47,797 nucleotides of DNA from Pleurocapsa sp. CCALA 161 (GCF_003003995.1 NZ_PVWF01000034.1:1-47797); one strand, 5' to 3'. Numbered from the stretch's first letter, positions 28,601-36,670 are shown. The notes: generated by a model not told the origin, from the letters alone. Numbers and translations: made by a program.

Positions 28601-30042
28601 TCTCGACTTAGTTGAGTTACAGCGACTGAAAAGTTAGTTTGTCGAGCAACCAGTTCGGGACATCGAACCATAATATCGGTTGAATAGGTTTGATGTTGTT
28701 GGTTACGCCTCAGTTTGTTAGTTACTGTTTTTAAGACATTAGTAAAATCCTGTTCGAGTTCAATGTTTAAATTGCAGGGTACATATCGAGCGAACCAAGG
28801 AGCATGAAGATCGCTAGTGAGCCGATCAAATCCCAAACTGATGAGATTGTTGCCACTTAAACGAGCTAAATAAATCGCGAAGGCAGCAATGCTAACTGCC
28901 AAAGAGTCTTGTAGGAAATTAGTAACTGTTGAGCTTAGAGGTAATTTAACTTGGCGATAATTATTATATTTATTCTGTGCCGAAGCTGTGGGTATTTGCT
29001 CACAAGGTAAAGTTAACTGTCGGCACTTTGATAATTGTTTTACCCAATAGGTTTGTGATGGTGCAATTTCGCTTTCAAATTTAACTAATTGAGCTATCGA
29101 TTGAGCGCCTATTTCTGGTAGCTTTTGTCCTACCTCTAATTGATAATTGGCAACTAATTCAGTGATTGATTTGGTTTGTTTTTGTTGACTGACAATAATT
29201 TCCAGGGCAATATCTTGGCTACCTGTAGCGACAATTAACCTTTGTTTTTCAATTCCCACTATTATTCCAGGCAATTGTGAAGATAAAACAGTTAACACTG
29301 TAACTTTTGTCACAATTACATAGTCCAGACTTGAATTGGAGTTTAAAATTAGTTTCGCTGTAGCCAGCGGATTGGGATAATCACCAAAATCTAAACCTCT
29401 AACTAAATTATCAATTTCTGTAGCTGAAGCATTAAAATCAATTATGCCCAATGCTGGAGGTTTTTGGTGTCGCGAAAAATAACTACGCTGTTGTAAATCT
29501 TGAGACTTAAAAGTTGTTTTTTTAGTTACTAATTCCTCAATCAATTCTTGAAAAGAAACAATTGCTGCCTGATAACATTTGGCATTGAGAGTTAAGGCAG
29601 TTTCTGAAGGCTCAAGCTCTATTTCTACCTGCTTTAATATTTGCCCAGTATCCACCTCTAGCTCCATTTCATGCCAGGTAATTCCATGTTGCTTTTCACC
29701 GTTGATAATCGCCCAGGAAGTGGCATTTACTCCAGCATAAGCTGGTAAAAGTGCATCGTGATAATTAATTGCTGTCTTGGCTAAATTAAGAATTTCTTGA
29801 TTTAAAATAGTTTGATTGATAATACTAAATAGATAATCGTATTGAGTTGGAGAAGATATTTGTTGAAATTGCCGAAGATTTTTACAATAAATAATCTTAC
29901 GGTTTGCTGTCCATCGGGCGATCGCTTGATCGGCAGATATGACTGTACTGACTTGATAATTATTTCTAATTAGTATTTCAGCACACTCAATTAATAAATT
30001 TCCTTCTCCAATTAGGACACAATTAAAGGAAAACTTCTTCAT
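25672..30042 (-). CDS. Single-module NRPS: formyltransferase / half condensation / adenylation (Cys-type) / carrier / thioesterase
   Basis: A 1456-residue megasynthase. Residues 1-200 are a formyltransferase: Asn93-x-His95 with LLP (INYHDALLPAYAG) and Asp131 (VDTGQIL) match the catalytic Asn, His and Asp of methionyl-tRNA formyltransferases; residues about 200-310 fit their C-terminal domain. Residues about 330-550 are only the C-terminal lobe of a condensation domain (TYWVKQLS onwards); no HHxxxDG is present. Adenylation domain at about 570-1070: YSIYTSGSTGNPKGVEI, and pocket residues Asp763, Leu764, Tyr767, Asn806, Leu834, Ser836, Leu860, Ile868, Trp869, Lys1068, giving DLYNLSLIWK, the published cysteine code. 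Carrier Ser1125 is in FFELGGNSLLALR; thioesterase Ser1255 is in GHSFGG, Asp1282 in ALFDC, and His lies in PGMHTSL. The product is unknown; a formylated or cyclised Cys derivative is inference. Confidence 0.9.
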   Translation of the reverse strand: MKKFSFNCVLIGEGNLLIECAEILIRNNYQVSTVISADQAIARWTANRKIIYCKNLRQFQQISSPTQYDYLFSIINQTILNQEILNLAKTAINYHDALLPAYAGVNATSWAIINGEKQHGITWHEMELEVDTGQILKQVEIELEPSETALTLNAKCYQAAIVSFQELIEELVTKKTTFKSQDLQQRSYFSRHQKPPALGIIDFNASATEIDNLVRGLDFGDYPNPLATAKLILNSNSSLDYVIVTKVTVLTVLSSQLPGIIVGIEKQRLIVATGSQDIALEIIVSQQKQTKSITELVANYQLEVGQKLPEIGAQSIAQLVKFESEIAPSQTYWVKQLSKCRQLTLPCEQIPTASAQNKYNNYRQVKLPLSSTVTNFLQDSLAVSIAAFAIYLARLSGNNLISLGFDRLTSDLHAPWFARYVPCNLNIELEQDFTNVLKTVTNKLRRNQQHQTYSTDIMVRCPELVARQTNFSVAVTQLSRDALPPENLLVADFTLIIDRQQAEYFWSYNTQLFSAQIIETMIEQWTILLTAIARHSQCPVSQLPLISTFEHQKIFGEWNDTKSNYPQCCLHQLFEAKAAEHPQALAIVCQGQYLTYGELEQKANQLAGYLQSLGVQAETLVGICLNRSVEMIIGLFAILKAGGAYLPLDPNYPTARLTYLLEDGGVGILLTQSKLLDRLPETSAQVVCLDQDWQEIVAVNYQPVSNVNSHNLAYSIYTSGSTGNPKGVEIEHHSVVNTLFDLEQRFKISSQDSVLAVSSLSFDLSVYDIFGLLGSGGRVIIPQPENCPNPEHWLELIIQEKVTIWNSAPALMELLLDQIMTNQRTLPKSLRLVLLSGDRISPHLVMQLQTLNPQLQIISLGGATEASIWSIYYPIENLAPSTKTIPYGRPLNNQSFYILDPKLQLVPIGATGELYIGGVGVARGYLHREQLTASKFILDPFSDSATARLYKTGDLGRYLEDGNIEFLGRIDNQVKIRGVRVELGEIEATLSQYPGITETIVAIANRPVLKDTASDNSEQTTIVAYCVSKLKSITSKQLRDFLKTRLPEYAIPAAFVFLDSMPLTPNGKINRPALLELPLNQLETENDFLPPQDTLEWQLSQIWSRILNAKPIGRNDNFFELGGNSLLALRLFEQIQTTFGKNLPLATLFQAPTIAQLASLMLEQGCSAYWSSLVSIQPHGHQPPLFLIHAVGGNVLGYQWLAEALGSDRPIYGLQAKGLDGQQTPLTSIKEMAASYLEEIKLIQPQGPYFLAGHSFGGFVAFEMAQQLVQQGETVAVLALFDCFGPNGYDQSTLVQRLGIHLNNLSALSLREKLAYLTDRFEYILQSKIPCAWQQRYSRLANLMSSPEQRLIAQIQNINLQAKEQYTPTVYEGKLTLFRAQARQACGYFDPDGGWQGLALGGIDVYEVPGMHTSLLLKPENAQILGRKLKAILANFTAKPRCDELAKMRQVKLKQN

Positions 30043-30423
30043 GTATTTTCAATAAATTATTTTCTTAGCTAGAGTCTTAATTTTTATCGCTCAATAGATA
30101 TAACAAATTGTGCCAAAAATTATCTATTAGCACACTTTGATTAGTAGTTTAAAAAATCTTATATATTGTCAAAAGTAATCAGTTTAAGCTGCTATTTTAC
30201 TTTAATTTCTACTTAATGCTAGATTTATTTTTAACTCAAACATTATTAAATTGCGTATATTATCTCATATTTTTGCAACTTTTGATAGCTTTTTTAGAGT
30301 ATTTTTATCTACTATACGGGGATATTAATATGAAATACTTTAAAGTTTGCTACAGATGAAAAGTAGAGGAAGTAGAGGAGGTAGTGGGGTAGAAGAGTAA
30401 TTTGTAGCATTCATTTTTGGATT
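30043..30423. other. Very AT-rich upstream region of the NRPS gene
   Basis: 381 bp with no gene-like frame. The end nearest the DUF1400 gene holds a purine-rich stretch with heptad-like GTAGAGG/GTAGTGG units (about 30361-30395). It should contain the NRPS promoter; I cannot place it confidently. Confidence 0.4.
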
Positions 30424-30969
30424 TCAGATCAGATATTGACTGCTACCTTCTACAAAGTTAACGAAATTTTCCCGCAGCTTGAACAAAATTTTGCCGTTGA
30501 CATAGACTTCTTGCGTTGGGTAATTTTCTAAAAGTTCAATTAAAGAGATTAAATTATTATCGCTAGCTGAGGTGACTAATGCTCCCCGCAAAGCCGTTAC
30601 ATTTGCTATTTCAGTTCTAGAACTGACTACATTTCCTGTCTGAGATAAAATGTATTCTCCTGGTATTGTATTCAGTAAGTCTGAGATCAGCCTATTGTTG
30701 GCAGGAAATTCTTGTCTTAAAATGCGCCGTATTACAAATGGGTTTTGTTGACCATGTTTCAATAAAGTATTTAATGCTGGAGAAACTTTGCCTGTGTCGG
30801 CAAAATCTTGCAACTCTTCTAGAGAAATTGATTGGCTTAATCCACCGTCGGTAAAAATAACTTTTTCTGAACCTGAAGCTCGACTAGGAACAAAAAAAAT
30901 TAACGCTCCTGCACTAATAAAAGCGATCGCAACTTGTCTTAACCATTTTAATCCTGTAGCTTTTCTCAT
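30424..30969 (-). CDS. Stand-alone DUF1400 domain protein, exported
   Basis: From ATG 30969 the protein has 181 residues. That start is chosen because GGAG lies seven bases before it; an upstream ATG at 31014 lacks this. Residues 1-31 form a signal sequence (VAIAFISAGALIFFVPSRAS). The mature part has the DUF1400 pattern (alpha/beta hydrolase N-terminal domain): EKVIFTDGGLSQSISLEEL, then LQDFADTGKVSPAL, IPGEYILSQTGNVV, TALRGALVTSA and LLENYPTQEVYVNG. In most cyanobacterial proteins this domain precedes an esterase-like hydrolase; here the hydrolase is absent and the gene ends naturally with a stop. It lies 381 bp upstream of the NRPS gene on the same strand. Confidence 0.75.
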   Translation of the reverse strand: MRKATGLKWLRQVAIAFISAGALIFFVPSRASGSEKVIFTDGGLSQSISLEELQDFADTGKVSPALNTLLKHGQQNPFVIRRILRQEFPANNRLISDLLNTIPGEYILSQTGNVVSSRTEIANVTALRGALVTSASDNNLISLIELLENYPTQEVYVNGKILFKLRENFVNFVEGSSQYLI

Positions 30970-31111
30970 TTGTTTTCTCCTGCAATCAAGCATCATTCTT
31001 ATTTTATGTGGCAAAAATTCAGATTATGCTGCTGCTGACTAAATTAAAACAAAGTTGATTTTTTGTTCAACTAAATGATAAAATAGTATTAGTTAAATTG
31101 CAAGTTTACTG

Positions 31112-31378
31112 ATGAACAAGTACTACATTCTCAATTTAGACCCCCAAGCAACTCATGAGTGGGATCGTTGTGTATTAAGAAATCCAATTACAGGAGGCAG
31201 ACCAGATTTGAATGAGGAAGTAGCTCAAGTTATTAATGCTGAAGCTGGCTCATATTTAATCAAGGTTAGTTTGCAGATCGAAGTTCTCGAGCAAAGCCTA
31301 GCTACTGGGCGTAAAACAGTAGAGCTACCTGCGGGAAAAAACCCTACTATGATGACAAAACAGAGATTAGCTAGTTAA
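31112..31378 (+). CDS. Small protein of unknown function
   Basis: 88 residues starting MNKYYILNLDPQATHEWDRC. Composition is protein-like: a beta-rich N-terminus, then VAQVINAEAGSYLIKVSLQI and a basic C-terminus. I do not recognise a family. It is divergent from the DUF1400 gene and convergent with the asparaginase gene (45 bp apart). There is no signal peptide and only one cysteine. There is no clear ribosome site. Confidence 0.55.
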   Translation: MNKYYILNLDPQATHEWDRCVLRNPITGGRPDLNEEVAQVINAEAGSYLIKVSLQIEVLEQSLATGRKTVELPAGKNPTMMTKQRLAS

Positions 31379-31423
31379 ATAATTCTCGTTGCAGCCAAAA
31401 ACGGAGAGCAAAAATTAGCACAC

Positions 31424-32377
31424 TTAGAGAATTGACATTTCGCCAACTGTTTCTAACCGTGTAAAGCTGCTTAACTGAACAAACATGTCACAAAGCGTCT
31501 CGGAGATAGCAGGACTTATCCAACCCATTTGCTTCAAAAGATGAATTGCGGTGGCACACTTAGCTCGCCTAGCGCCGTCCTTAACTTTGATTGCCAGTCC
31601 CATTCCTTCGCCAACACGACCAATACACTGAATTCCTTCTGCTCCAGACTTGCTAACTAGCTCGCCCTCGCTAAGACGCATTAGTTCAGTATCAAATGCT
31701 CCTTCGCCCCCAATCATGCGGGGATAATAAGTCATGGCTCGGGTAATTCTTTCTAAGTCCAAACTTGTCCCTGCTGCCAACTGAGCATAAAGATGCGCCA
31801 TCTGCTGAAGCTGCATTTGATAAGTAGGCATTCCACAGTCATCTTGCGCGCCCAGCAATTCTGCGCCTGGCATTCCTAGCAACTCAGAAATTTTGCCCAG
31901 AATTAGCTGCTGTACTGGATGAGAATGCTTAATATAATTGTGGAGGGGCAGATCCAAATTTTGGCAGACTGCTAAAGCTCCCGCATGTTTACCAGAGCAA
32001 TTATGCTCTAAGCGATTCTTTCTACCAGTAGGAATGGGGCATTGTAGAGCGAGAGGGTCAACATCCGCACGCCATAGAATATTGAATGCCTGTCGAGCAT
32101 GTTCAATTTTTCCTTGGTGGGAGCTACAGATAATGGCTAAATCGCGATCGCTCAAACCATACTTTTGGATTGTTCCTGTTGTAGTTACAGCCAAAGCCTG
32201 AAAAGGTTTTAATGCCGAGCGCATAAAGGCAGATGATTCAGAGCTACCTGCCACTAACAGTACTCTTCCTTTGCTGTCACAAACCGTTGCTTCCACCTGG
32301 TGAGAAGACTCTAAAATGCCCTCTCTTAGCAAATGTACTTCGAGTAAAGGTGTCTGGGTTCTTTTTCCCCTAGTCAT
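31424..32377 (-). CDS. Asparaginase II family (Rhizobium etli ReAV type) protein
   Basis: This 317-residue protein belongs to the serine-dependent, structurally distinct asparaginase class typified by Rhizobium etli ReAV. Key blocks: SSAFMRSALKPFQAL (Ser and Lys expected in catalysis), ICSSHQGK (second Ser), HNCSGKHAG (Cys and Lys of the metal site), DDCGMPTYQ (second Cys) and VSKSGAEGIQC (Lys). The enzyme would hydrolyse L-asparagine to aspartate and ammonia in the cytosol. It is the last gene of the yqeK / rsfS / CGLD27 minus-strand run, 70 bp after the CGLD27-like gene. Experimental activity of cyanobacterial members is not known to me. Confidence 0.8.
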   Translation of the reverse strand: MTRGKRTQTPLLEVHLLREGILESSHQVEATVCDSKGRVLLVAGSSESSAFMRSALKPFQALAVTTTGTIQKYGLSDRDLAIICSSHQGKIEHARQAFNILWRADVDPLALQCPIPTGRKNRLEHNCSGKHAGALAVCQNLDLPLHNYIKHSHPVQQLILGKISELLGMPGAELLGAQDDCGMPTYQMQLQQMAHLYAQLAAGTSLDLERITRAMTYYPRMIGGEGAFDTELMRLSEGELVSKSGAEGIQCIGRVGEGMGLAIKVKDGARRAKCATAIHLLKQMGWISPAISETLCDMFVQLSSFTRLETVGEMSIL

Positions 32378-32447
32378 GCAATCTTAAATAATTGGGTAAT
32401 TAGTATTCTAGTACGCTTGATGTTGATTAGTATTGAGTATGATAAAA

Positions 32448-32951
32448 TCAGCCAAAAATTAGCCAGATCAGGCTAGAGAGCGCGAAAACTGCGGCAATCA
32501 AGCCATAGGTTTTATGTAATCTTTGCAGAATTGGCTCTATTTCATAATTAACAACTAAGAGATCTCGGTTTAACATGGTGCTGGGCTTGAGCCAAGTTTG
32601 TCCATCGTACCAACCAGACTCTTCGTAAAAAATGCGATCGCTTTTCAGGCGATCTTTGATATATTGCCAGCCCAAATAAATGCGTGACAAAAATAGTCCA
32701 GTTAGTACAGAAATTCCCATTAAATTGGATAAAATAAATTCTAGAGGCTGTTTAGCTGGAGTAAAGAGCGACATGGATAAAGGTGTTACTAAAACCAGAC
32801 TCCAAAAAGCTACCCAAGCTACTTTACGGATATACTGCCCCCTCGCCAAAATTCCCCAGTCAAATAACCAAGATTCCTTTAGCTTCTCATATTCGTAGAT
32901 CGGCTGCTGTTCTAAGGGAACAGGACAAAAATTAACGGTAGATTTATTCAT
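32448..32951 (-). CDS. CGLD27 / Ycf36-like (DUF1230) membrane protein
   Basis: This 167-residue protein starts with CPVPLEQQPIYEYEKLKESW, the signature of the CGLD27 (DUF1230, Ycf36-like) family conserved in cyanobacteria and plastids. It has three hydrophobic segments: residues about 44-62 (VAFWSLVLVTPLSMSLF), 70-88, and the C-terminal helix VFALSSLIWLIFG. ESGWYDGQTWLKP is a further family block. Function is unproven; the plant homologue has been linked to iron and photosynthesis. It is 14 bp after rsfS, so the genes form one transcript. Confidence 0.85.
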   Translation of the reverse strand: MNKSTVNFCPVPLEQQPIYEYEKLKESWLFDWGILARGQYIRKVAWVAFWSLVLVTPLSMSLFTPAKQPLEFILSNLMGISVLTGLFLSRIYLGWQYIKDRLKSDRIFYEESGWYDGQTWLKPSTMLNRDLLVVNYEIEPILQRLHKTYGLIAAVFALSSLIWLIFG

Positions 32952-32965
32952 GCTGAGGAATAGGA

Positions 32966-33379
32966 TTAACTAGGCTGGTCAAACTCATGGCGCTCGGCGT
33001 GTCCCCAAAATGCTTCTAAATTATAGTATTCTCTCTCTTCAGGTAGAAAAATATGTACAATCACGTCGGCATAATCCTGAACAATCCAGCCTCCTTCTCT
33101 TTTGCCCGAAATTCTGACTGGGTGTAAATTATATTTTTCTTCCAGACGTTCTTCAATAGATTCGGCGATCGCATTTAATTGAGCGCGAGAAAATCCTGTA
33201 ATAATTACAAAGTAGTCAGCTAAGTAGGACACCTCACTCACCTTGAGCAAAACAATATCCGCTGCTTTTTTGTCTTCAGCAGCATTAGCAATCTCTAGCG
33301 CTAGCTCTTGGGGGTCAATGATTGATTTAGTTAAAGATTGGTTTTGGGTAGCAGTAGCTGGTTCAAACGATTTACTCAT
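32966..33379 (-). CDS. rsfS: Ribosome silencing factor RsfS (RsfA/IojAP family)
   Basis: The protein binds ribosomal protein L14 and blocks joining of ribosomal subunits in slow growth. It has 137 residues, with DUF143/IojAP core motifs KKAADIVLLKVSEVSYLADY, YFVIITGFSRAQLNAI, GGWIVQDYADVIVHIF and EREYYNLEAFWG. The N-terminal 25 residues are variable and polar. Position between yqeK and the CGLD27-like gene fits the common cyanobacterial order. Confidence 0.92.
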   Translation of the reverse strand: MSKSFEPATATQNQSLTKSIIDPQELALEIANAAEDKKAADIVLLKVSEVSYLADYFVIITGFSRAQLNAIAESIEERLEEKYNLHPVRISGKREGGWIVQDYADVIVHIFLPEEREYYNLEAFWGHAERHEFDQPS

Positions 33380-33454
33380 GCAGATATGATGTTATTAGGG
33401 GTTGTTAATTGATTAATCAAGAATTTATCCATTGGTTGTCCTTGAAAACTAAGA

Positions 33455-34030
33455 TCAACTTAATTTAGCTTGAGCTGAAGCCCAATTTCTGGTCAAAATA
33501 GTGCGGGGATGAATAATTTTCTGCTTACTTAATAAATATTCTAATGAATAATCACTAGTCTGCTGTACACATTTGTAAAGATTTTCCTGGGCAACAAGGC
33601 GCATTGCTGCTAATCGATCGCTATCTCCTCGATTTGGCTCTAAGACATCAGCAACAAAAACTACACAGCTCAGTTTGCTCATTTCGGGCGCTCCCAAAGT
33701 GTGATTGGCAATTGCCGTCAAAATTTCAGGATTTGTAACCTGAAATTTCCGTTGAGCTACCACTGCGCCAATTTCGGCATGAAGCAGATGAGGATAGTTT
33801 AAACAAACTTCGTCTACGGGCAAATGGACTTCGGCTGCTATTGTCAGCAGTTTTTGAGGTGAAAAAAACTTGGCTAAATCGTGCATTAAACCAGCTTGAG
33901 CTGCCTGTTGCTCGTCCAATTGATGACAACGAGCTAGAGTAATACAGGTGGATTCTACTCCTAAAATATGTTGTAGGCGATGGCTTGAAACATTTTTTTG
34001 CAACCAGTTAATAACGCGATCGCGCATCAT
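33455..34030 (-). CDS. yqeK: YqeK-type HD-domain phosphohydrolase (symmetrical Ap4A hydrolase)
   Basis: This 191-residue HD protein shows the metal ligands in order: HRLQHILGVESTCITLA (first His), GLMHDLAKFF (His-Asp), LLHAEIGAVVAQ (His) and AIANHTLGAP (His, TxG). YqeK proteins hydrolyse diadenosine tetraphosphate to ADP. The start is MetMet at 34030. It is the first gene of the run with rsfS, 75 bp upstream of it. In many bacteria yqeK and rsfS are neighbours with nadD, which is not in this window. Confidence 0.88.
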   Translation of the reverse strand: MMRDRVINWLQKNVSSHRLQHILGVESTCITLARCHQLDEQQAAQAGLMHDLAKFFSPQKLLTIAAEVHLPVDEVCLNYPHLLHAEIGAVVAQRKFQVTNPEILTAIANHTLGAPEMSKLSCVVFVADVLEPNRGDSDRLAAMRLVAQENLYKCVQQTSDYSLEYLLSKQKIIHPRTILTRNWASAQAKLS

Positions 34031-34402
34031 GGCAAAATTCTGCTGATAATAGCAATTATGAACTTTAGTTTAACATTTTAATGATGCTCTAGATAGATGC
34101 GCTACTTTCAGAGGATGGATAAATTAATTGTTGATCGCTAACTAATAGTTAGACATTGAATTATTTTGGGTAACATTTTGAGTTATTGCTGATTTTGTTT
34201 ATGTAAACGATATAGAATACAAATAAAAATCATTTAGTTTAAATAGCTGCTAACATTTGATTGGCAACTTATAACATCAATAAACTATTAATTAATCAGG
34301 CTACAAATAATTACTTTTTGTAAAAAATCGAATCATTTTAGTCTCAATGTCTAACCCAAAGTCCGAAAATTAAGTCTAGTAATCTAAATAAATAAACTTA
34401 AA
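34031..34402. other. AT-rich divergent region between yqeK and the lipoprotein gene
   Basis: About 370 bp containing promoters for both directions. It includes AGTTATTGCTGATTTTG (34181-34197), distantly like the GTTGCTGATT motif. No gene-like frame. Confidence 0.4.
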
Positions 34403-34906
34403 ATGATTAGTTTACGCAAATATCTAGTGGCGCTTATTTTATCAAGCTGCCTGCTATTCACTGCTTGTAGTCAGCAAGCTCCCTCACGCTTTGATGACGC
34501 ACAGCAGCAAAGCACTAGCAAAGGCGCAACGGCTGTTGTTGATACTTCTCAATCTGGCGGTACGTTTAATCGTTACTTTCCCGACGGTAATAGCCAGTAT
34601 GAACGCATCTATTCTCAGGAAAAAAAAGGTTTTGCTGAAGCTAAATTAAAAGTAGGAGGAAAAGAAATTGCTATTTTATCTATTTCTGATACTTCCAACA
34701 ATCCTAGTGCAATAGCCAAGTTCAAAGAGAGCAGCAGTAAAATTAGCGGATATCCCGCAGTAACACAAGGTAGTTCAGGCACGGCTGTTTTAGTTGCAGA
34801 TCGCTATCAAGTTAAAATTCGCTCCAAAGATTCTTCCTTTAGCGAAAGCGACCGTCAAGCATGGCTGAGTAAATTCGATCTTCGAGGTTTATCAAAGCTG
34901 AAATAG
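34403..34906 (+). CDS. Putative lipoprotein
   Basis: This 167-residue protein has a lipobox: hydrophobic ALILSSCLLFTAC, with the modified Cys predicted at about residue 22. The mature part starts with a Gln/Ser-rich spacer and continues with a compact domain (RYFPDGNSQYERIYSQEKKG, KLKVGGKEIAILSISDT, AVLVADRYQVKIRS). This is a conserved cyanobacterial type as far as I can tell, but I cannot name a function. It would sit in the plasma, thylakoid or outer membrane. The next gene follows 43 bp on in the same direction. Confidence 0.7.
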   Translation: MISLRKYLVALILSSCLLFTACSQQAPSRFDDAQQQSTSKGATAVVDTSQSGGTFNRYFPDGNSQYERIYSQEKKGFAEAKLKVGGKEIAILSISDTSNNPSAIAKFKESSSKISGYPAVTQGSSGTAVLVADRYQVKIRSKDSSFSESDRQAWLSKFDLRGLSKLK

Positions 34907-34949
34907 CCTTGATGAATTCTAATGCCAATATATATTTAAGGAGCAAGCA

Positions 34950-35840
34950 GTGAGCGATTCTATTTTTGAACTGGTAGATAATCTCCCCCAGAAAAACGTC
35001 ACGACCATGATGTTAAAATCCCTAGACTCCATCGTTCCTGGCGAATGGGAAAATACGGTTGGTTTTGTTGAGACAATTCGCAAAGTAACAGGAGAAACTG
35101 ATGAGGAACTGATTCAGCAGATTGGCGATCGCGCAGTCTGGCTTTACAATGATAAGTCTCAAGGATACCGTCGGGCAATGTGGCTTTATCAGACGGTAGA
35201 TCGTTCAGATAAGGCTTTAGGTTCGGCTGCTTTGGCAAATAAAGTGGGTAATAAAATTCCTTTAGTCGGTGGTTTGCTCAGTAAAATTACACCTAATCCT
35301 GAAAAGGCTCAAGCTTTAGATTTATCAATTAAGTTAGTAGTTGAGTTGGTAGCTTTTTGTCAGATCAATGGCATTCCTGGTGATAGCATCGGCGATTTTG
35401 TGGGCGCACTAGGAGACTATAGCGGCGAATCCTTAATGCGGATGGCAGCTTTAGTTTGTGTTGATGGTTTAATTCCTCTCGGCCCAGATTTTATTCTCAA
35501 AGCTCAGTCAACCCTAAGTGGAATTGGTCCTAAAGATTTAGAATCTAACTCTACTTTCCAAGGCGTATCAGAATCTATTCCTGGCGGTAACTCCAAAGGA
35601 AAGCTAGATTTTATTGGTGAAAGTTTTGGTTCGGTAAAAGGCTGGATGACTGATTTTGTCAGCAGCAAAAATTTGTCTCCAGAAAAAGTTGTGAAAAACC
35701 TCCAGGGATTTTTAGAATTTTCTGATAATAAGCTAGATTATGTAGCTGCCTTTATCGATGTTTCCACTAATTATTATGAGCATACAGGAACCCAAACTCT
35801 TGCTAGGAGATTAATTGAGCGAGCTTTCGATGAAATCTAG
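34950..35840 (+). CDS. Conserved-looking protein of unknown function (GTG start)
   Basis: This 296-residue protein begins at GTG 34950, well supported by TTAAGGAG six bases upstream. It is mostly helical, with no signal peptide and no continuous membrane segment except a possible one at ALDLSIKLVVELVAF. Notable blocks: SIVPGEWENTVGFVETIRKV, GDRAVWLYNDKSQGYRRAMW, GNKIPLVGGLLSKITPNPEK and VDGLIPLGPDFILKAQ. I do not recognise a domain. Its neighbours are the lipoprotein gene and, convergent, an RsbW-type kinase (six bases between stops). Confidence 0.65.
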   Translation: MSDSIFELVDNLPQKNVTTMMLKSLDSIVPGEWENTVGFVETIRKVTGETDEELIQQIGDRAVWLYNDKSQGYRRAMWLYQTVDRSDKALGSAALANKVGNKIPLVGGLLSKITPNPEKAQALDLSIKLVVELVAFCQINGIPGDSIGDFVGALGDYSGESLMRMAALVCVDGLIPLGPDFILKAQSTLSGIGPKDLESNSTFQGVSESIPGGNSKGKLDFIGESFGSVKGWMTDFVSSKNLSPEKVVKNLQGFLEFSDNKLDYVAAFIDVSTNYYEHTGTQTLARRLIERAFDEI

Positions 35841-35846
35841 CTGAAC

Positions 35847-36281
35847 TTAAGCATAATGCTTCCGCATGACAAGACAGTTACGGTGGTTGGGTAGATTGAG
35901 GTATTGCAGCTCATCAGTTAGTTTTTTAATAAACTGTAAACCTCTTCCTCCTTCTTTTTCCATCAAGCCAGCTTCTCTTTCACTCTTACGTAGTTTTTCC
36001 TTGATATCAAAAGGTTGTCCCTGATCCCAAATACGCATTTCCAAAAAGTTGGGTAACAACTTCACTTCTAGGTCAATGGGTGTAGTTTCGGGGAGATCTT
36101 GATGAGCATGGCGTACCGCATTGGTAAACGCCTCAACTAGTGCGACTTCGCACTGCCAGCCCATTTTTTGGGGAACGAGAGGAAAAACTAAGCCTTCAAA
36201 CCACTGCAATACCTCTTTCAAAGCTTCCAGTTCAGTTTTAACCTGCAAATGATATTGTTTGACTTCTAAGTTCGATTTCAT
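35847..36281 (-). CDS. Anti-sigma regulatory factor (RsbW-type serine kinase)
   Basis: This 144-residue protein is a stand-alone HATPase of the Ser/Thr anti-sigma factor type. The N box is EAFTNAVRHAHQDLPE, the G1 box MRIWDQGQPFD, and the G2 box GGRGLQFIKKLTDEL. In other bacteria such kinases bind a sigma factor or phosphorylate an STAS-domain antagonist. No antagonist or sigma gene is adjacent, so the partner is unknown. The gene is convergent with the preceding gene (six-base gap). Confidence 0.85.
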   Translation of the reverse strand: MKSNLEVKQYHLQVKTELEALKEVLQWFEGLVFPLVPQKMGWQCEVALVEAFTNAVRHAHQDLPETTPIDLEVKLLPNFLEMRIWDQGQPFDIKEKLRKSEREAGLMEKEGGRGLQFIKKLTDELQYLNLPNHRNCLVMRKHYA

Positions 36282-36670
36282 TGAACGCTGATGACTCTAA
36301 AGTCTGCCAAGTGTTAAGTGAATTTAGCTAGTAAGATAAAATGCTCAGTTTTGCTGTGGGATTAAAATCTAAATTATTGGCATCGAGCTAAACCCTAGCT
36401 AATGATCACAATAGATTGATACCAACTAAATAAATTATAACTATTATTATTAATAGTATATATATTTACAGATTTTCTCAGCAATAACTGTTAGGAGATA
36501 ACCCTAAACTAGGGGCTGTTTTTGTAAGTGTCAACTATATTATTTATCTTAAACTTATGGCGTTTCAACTTGTAAATAAATCTTATTTTTAGTTTACATT
36601 TGGATTTTAGTTAGAGGTGTGCTTCAGCTTCAGCTAAAATTACTGTTGGTCACTGGAGAGGCAATTATTA
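36282..36670. other. AT-rich region before truB
   Basis: About 390 bp. A small hairpin CCCTA/TAGGG (36502-36514) is followed by GCTGTTTTTG and might be a weak terminator. I see no gene. The truB ribosome site GGAGAGG lies at the end. Confidence 0.4.

Noticed and set aside
30666-31042. Two plus-strand frames of 62 and 84 codons opposite the DUF1400 gene
   Set aside because: They lie antisense to a gene with a clear signal peptide, family pattern and Shine-Dalgarno.
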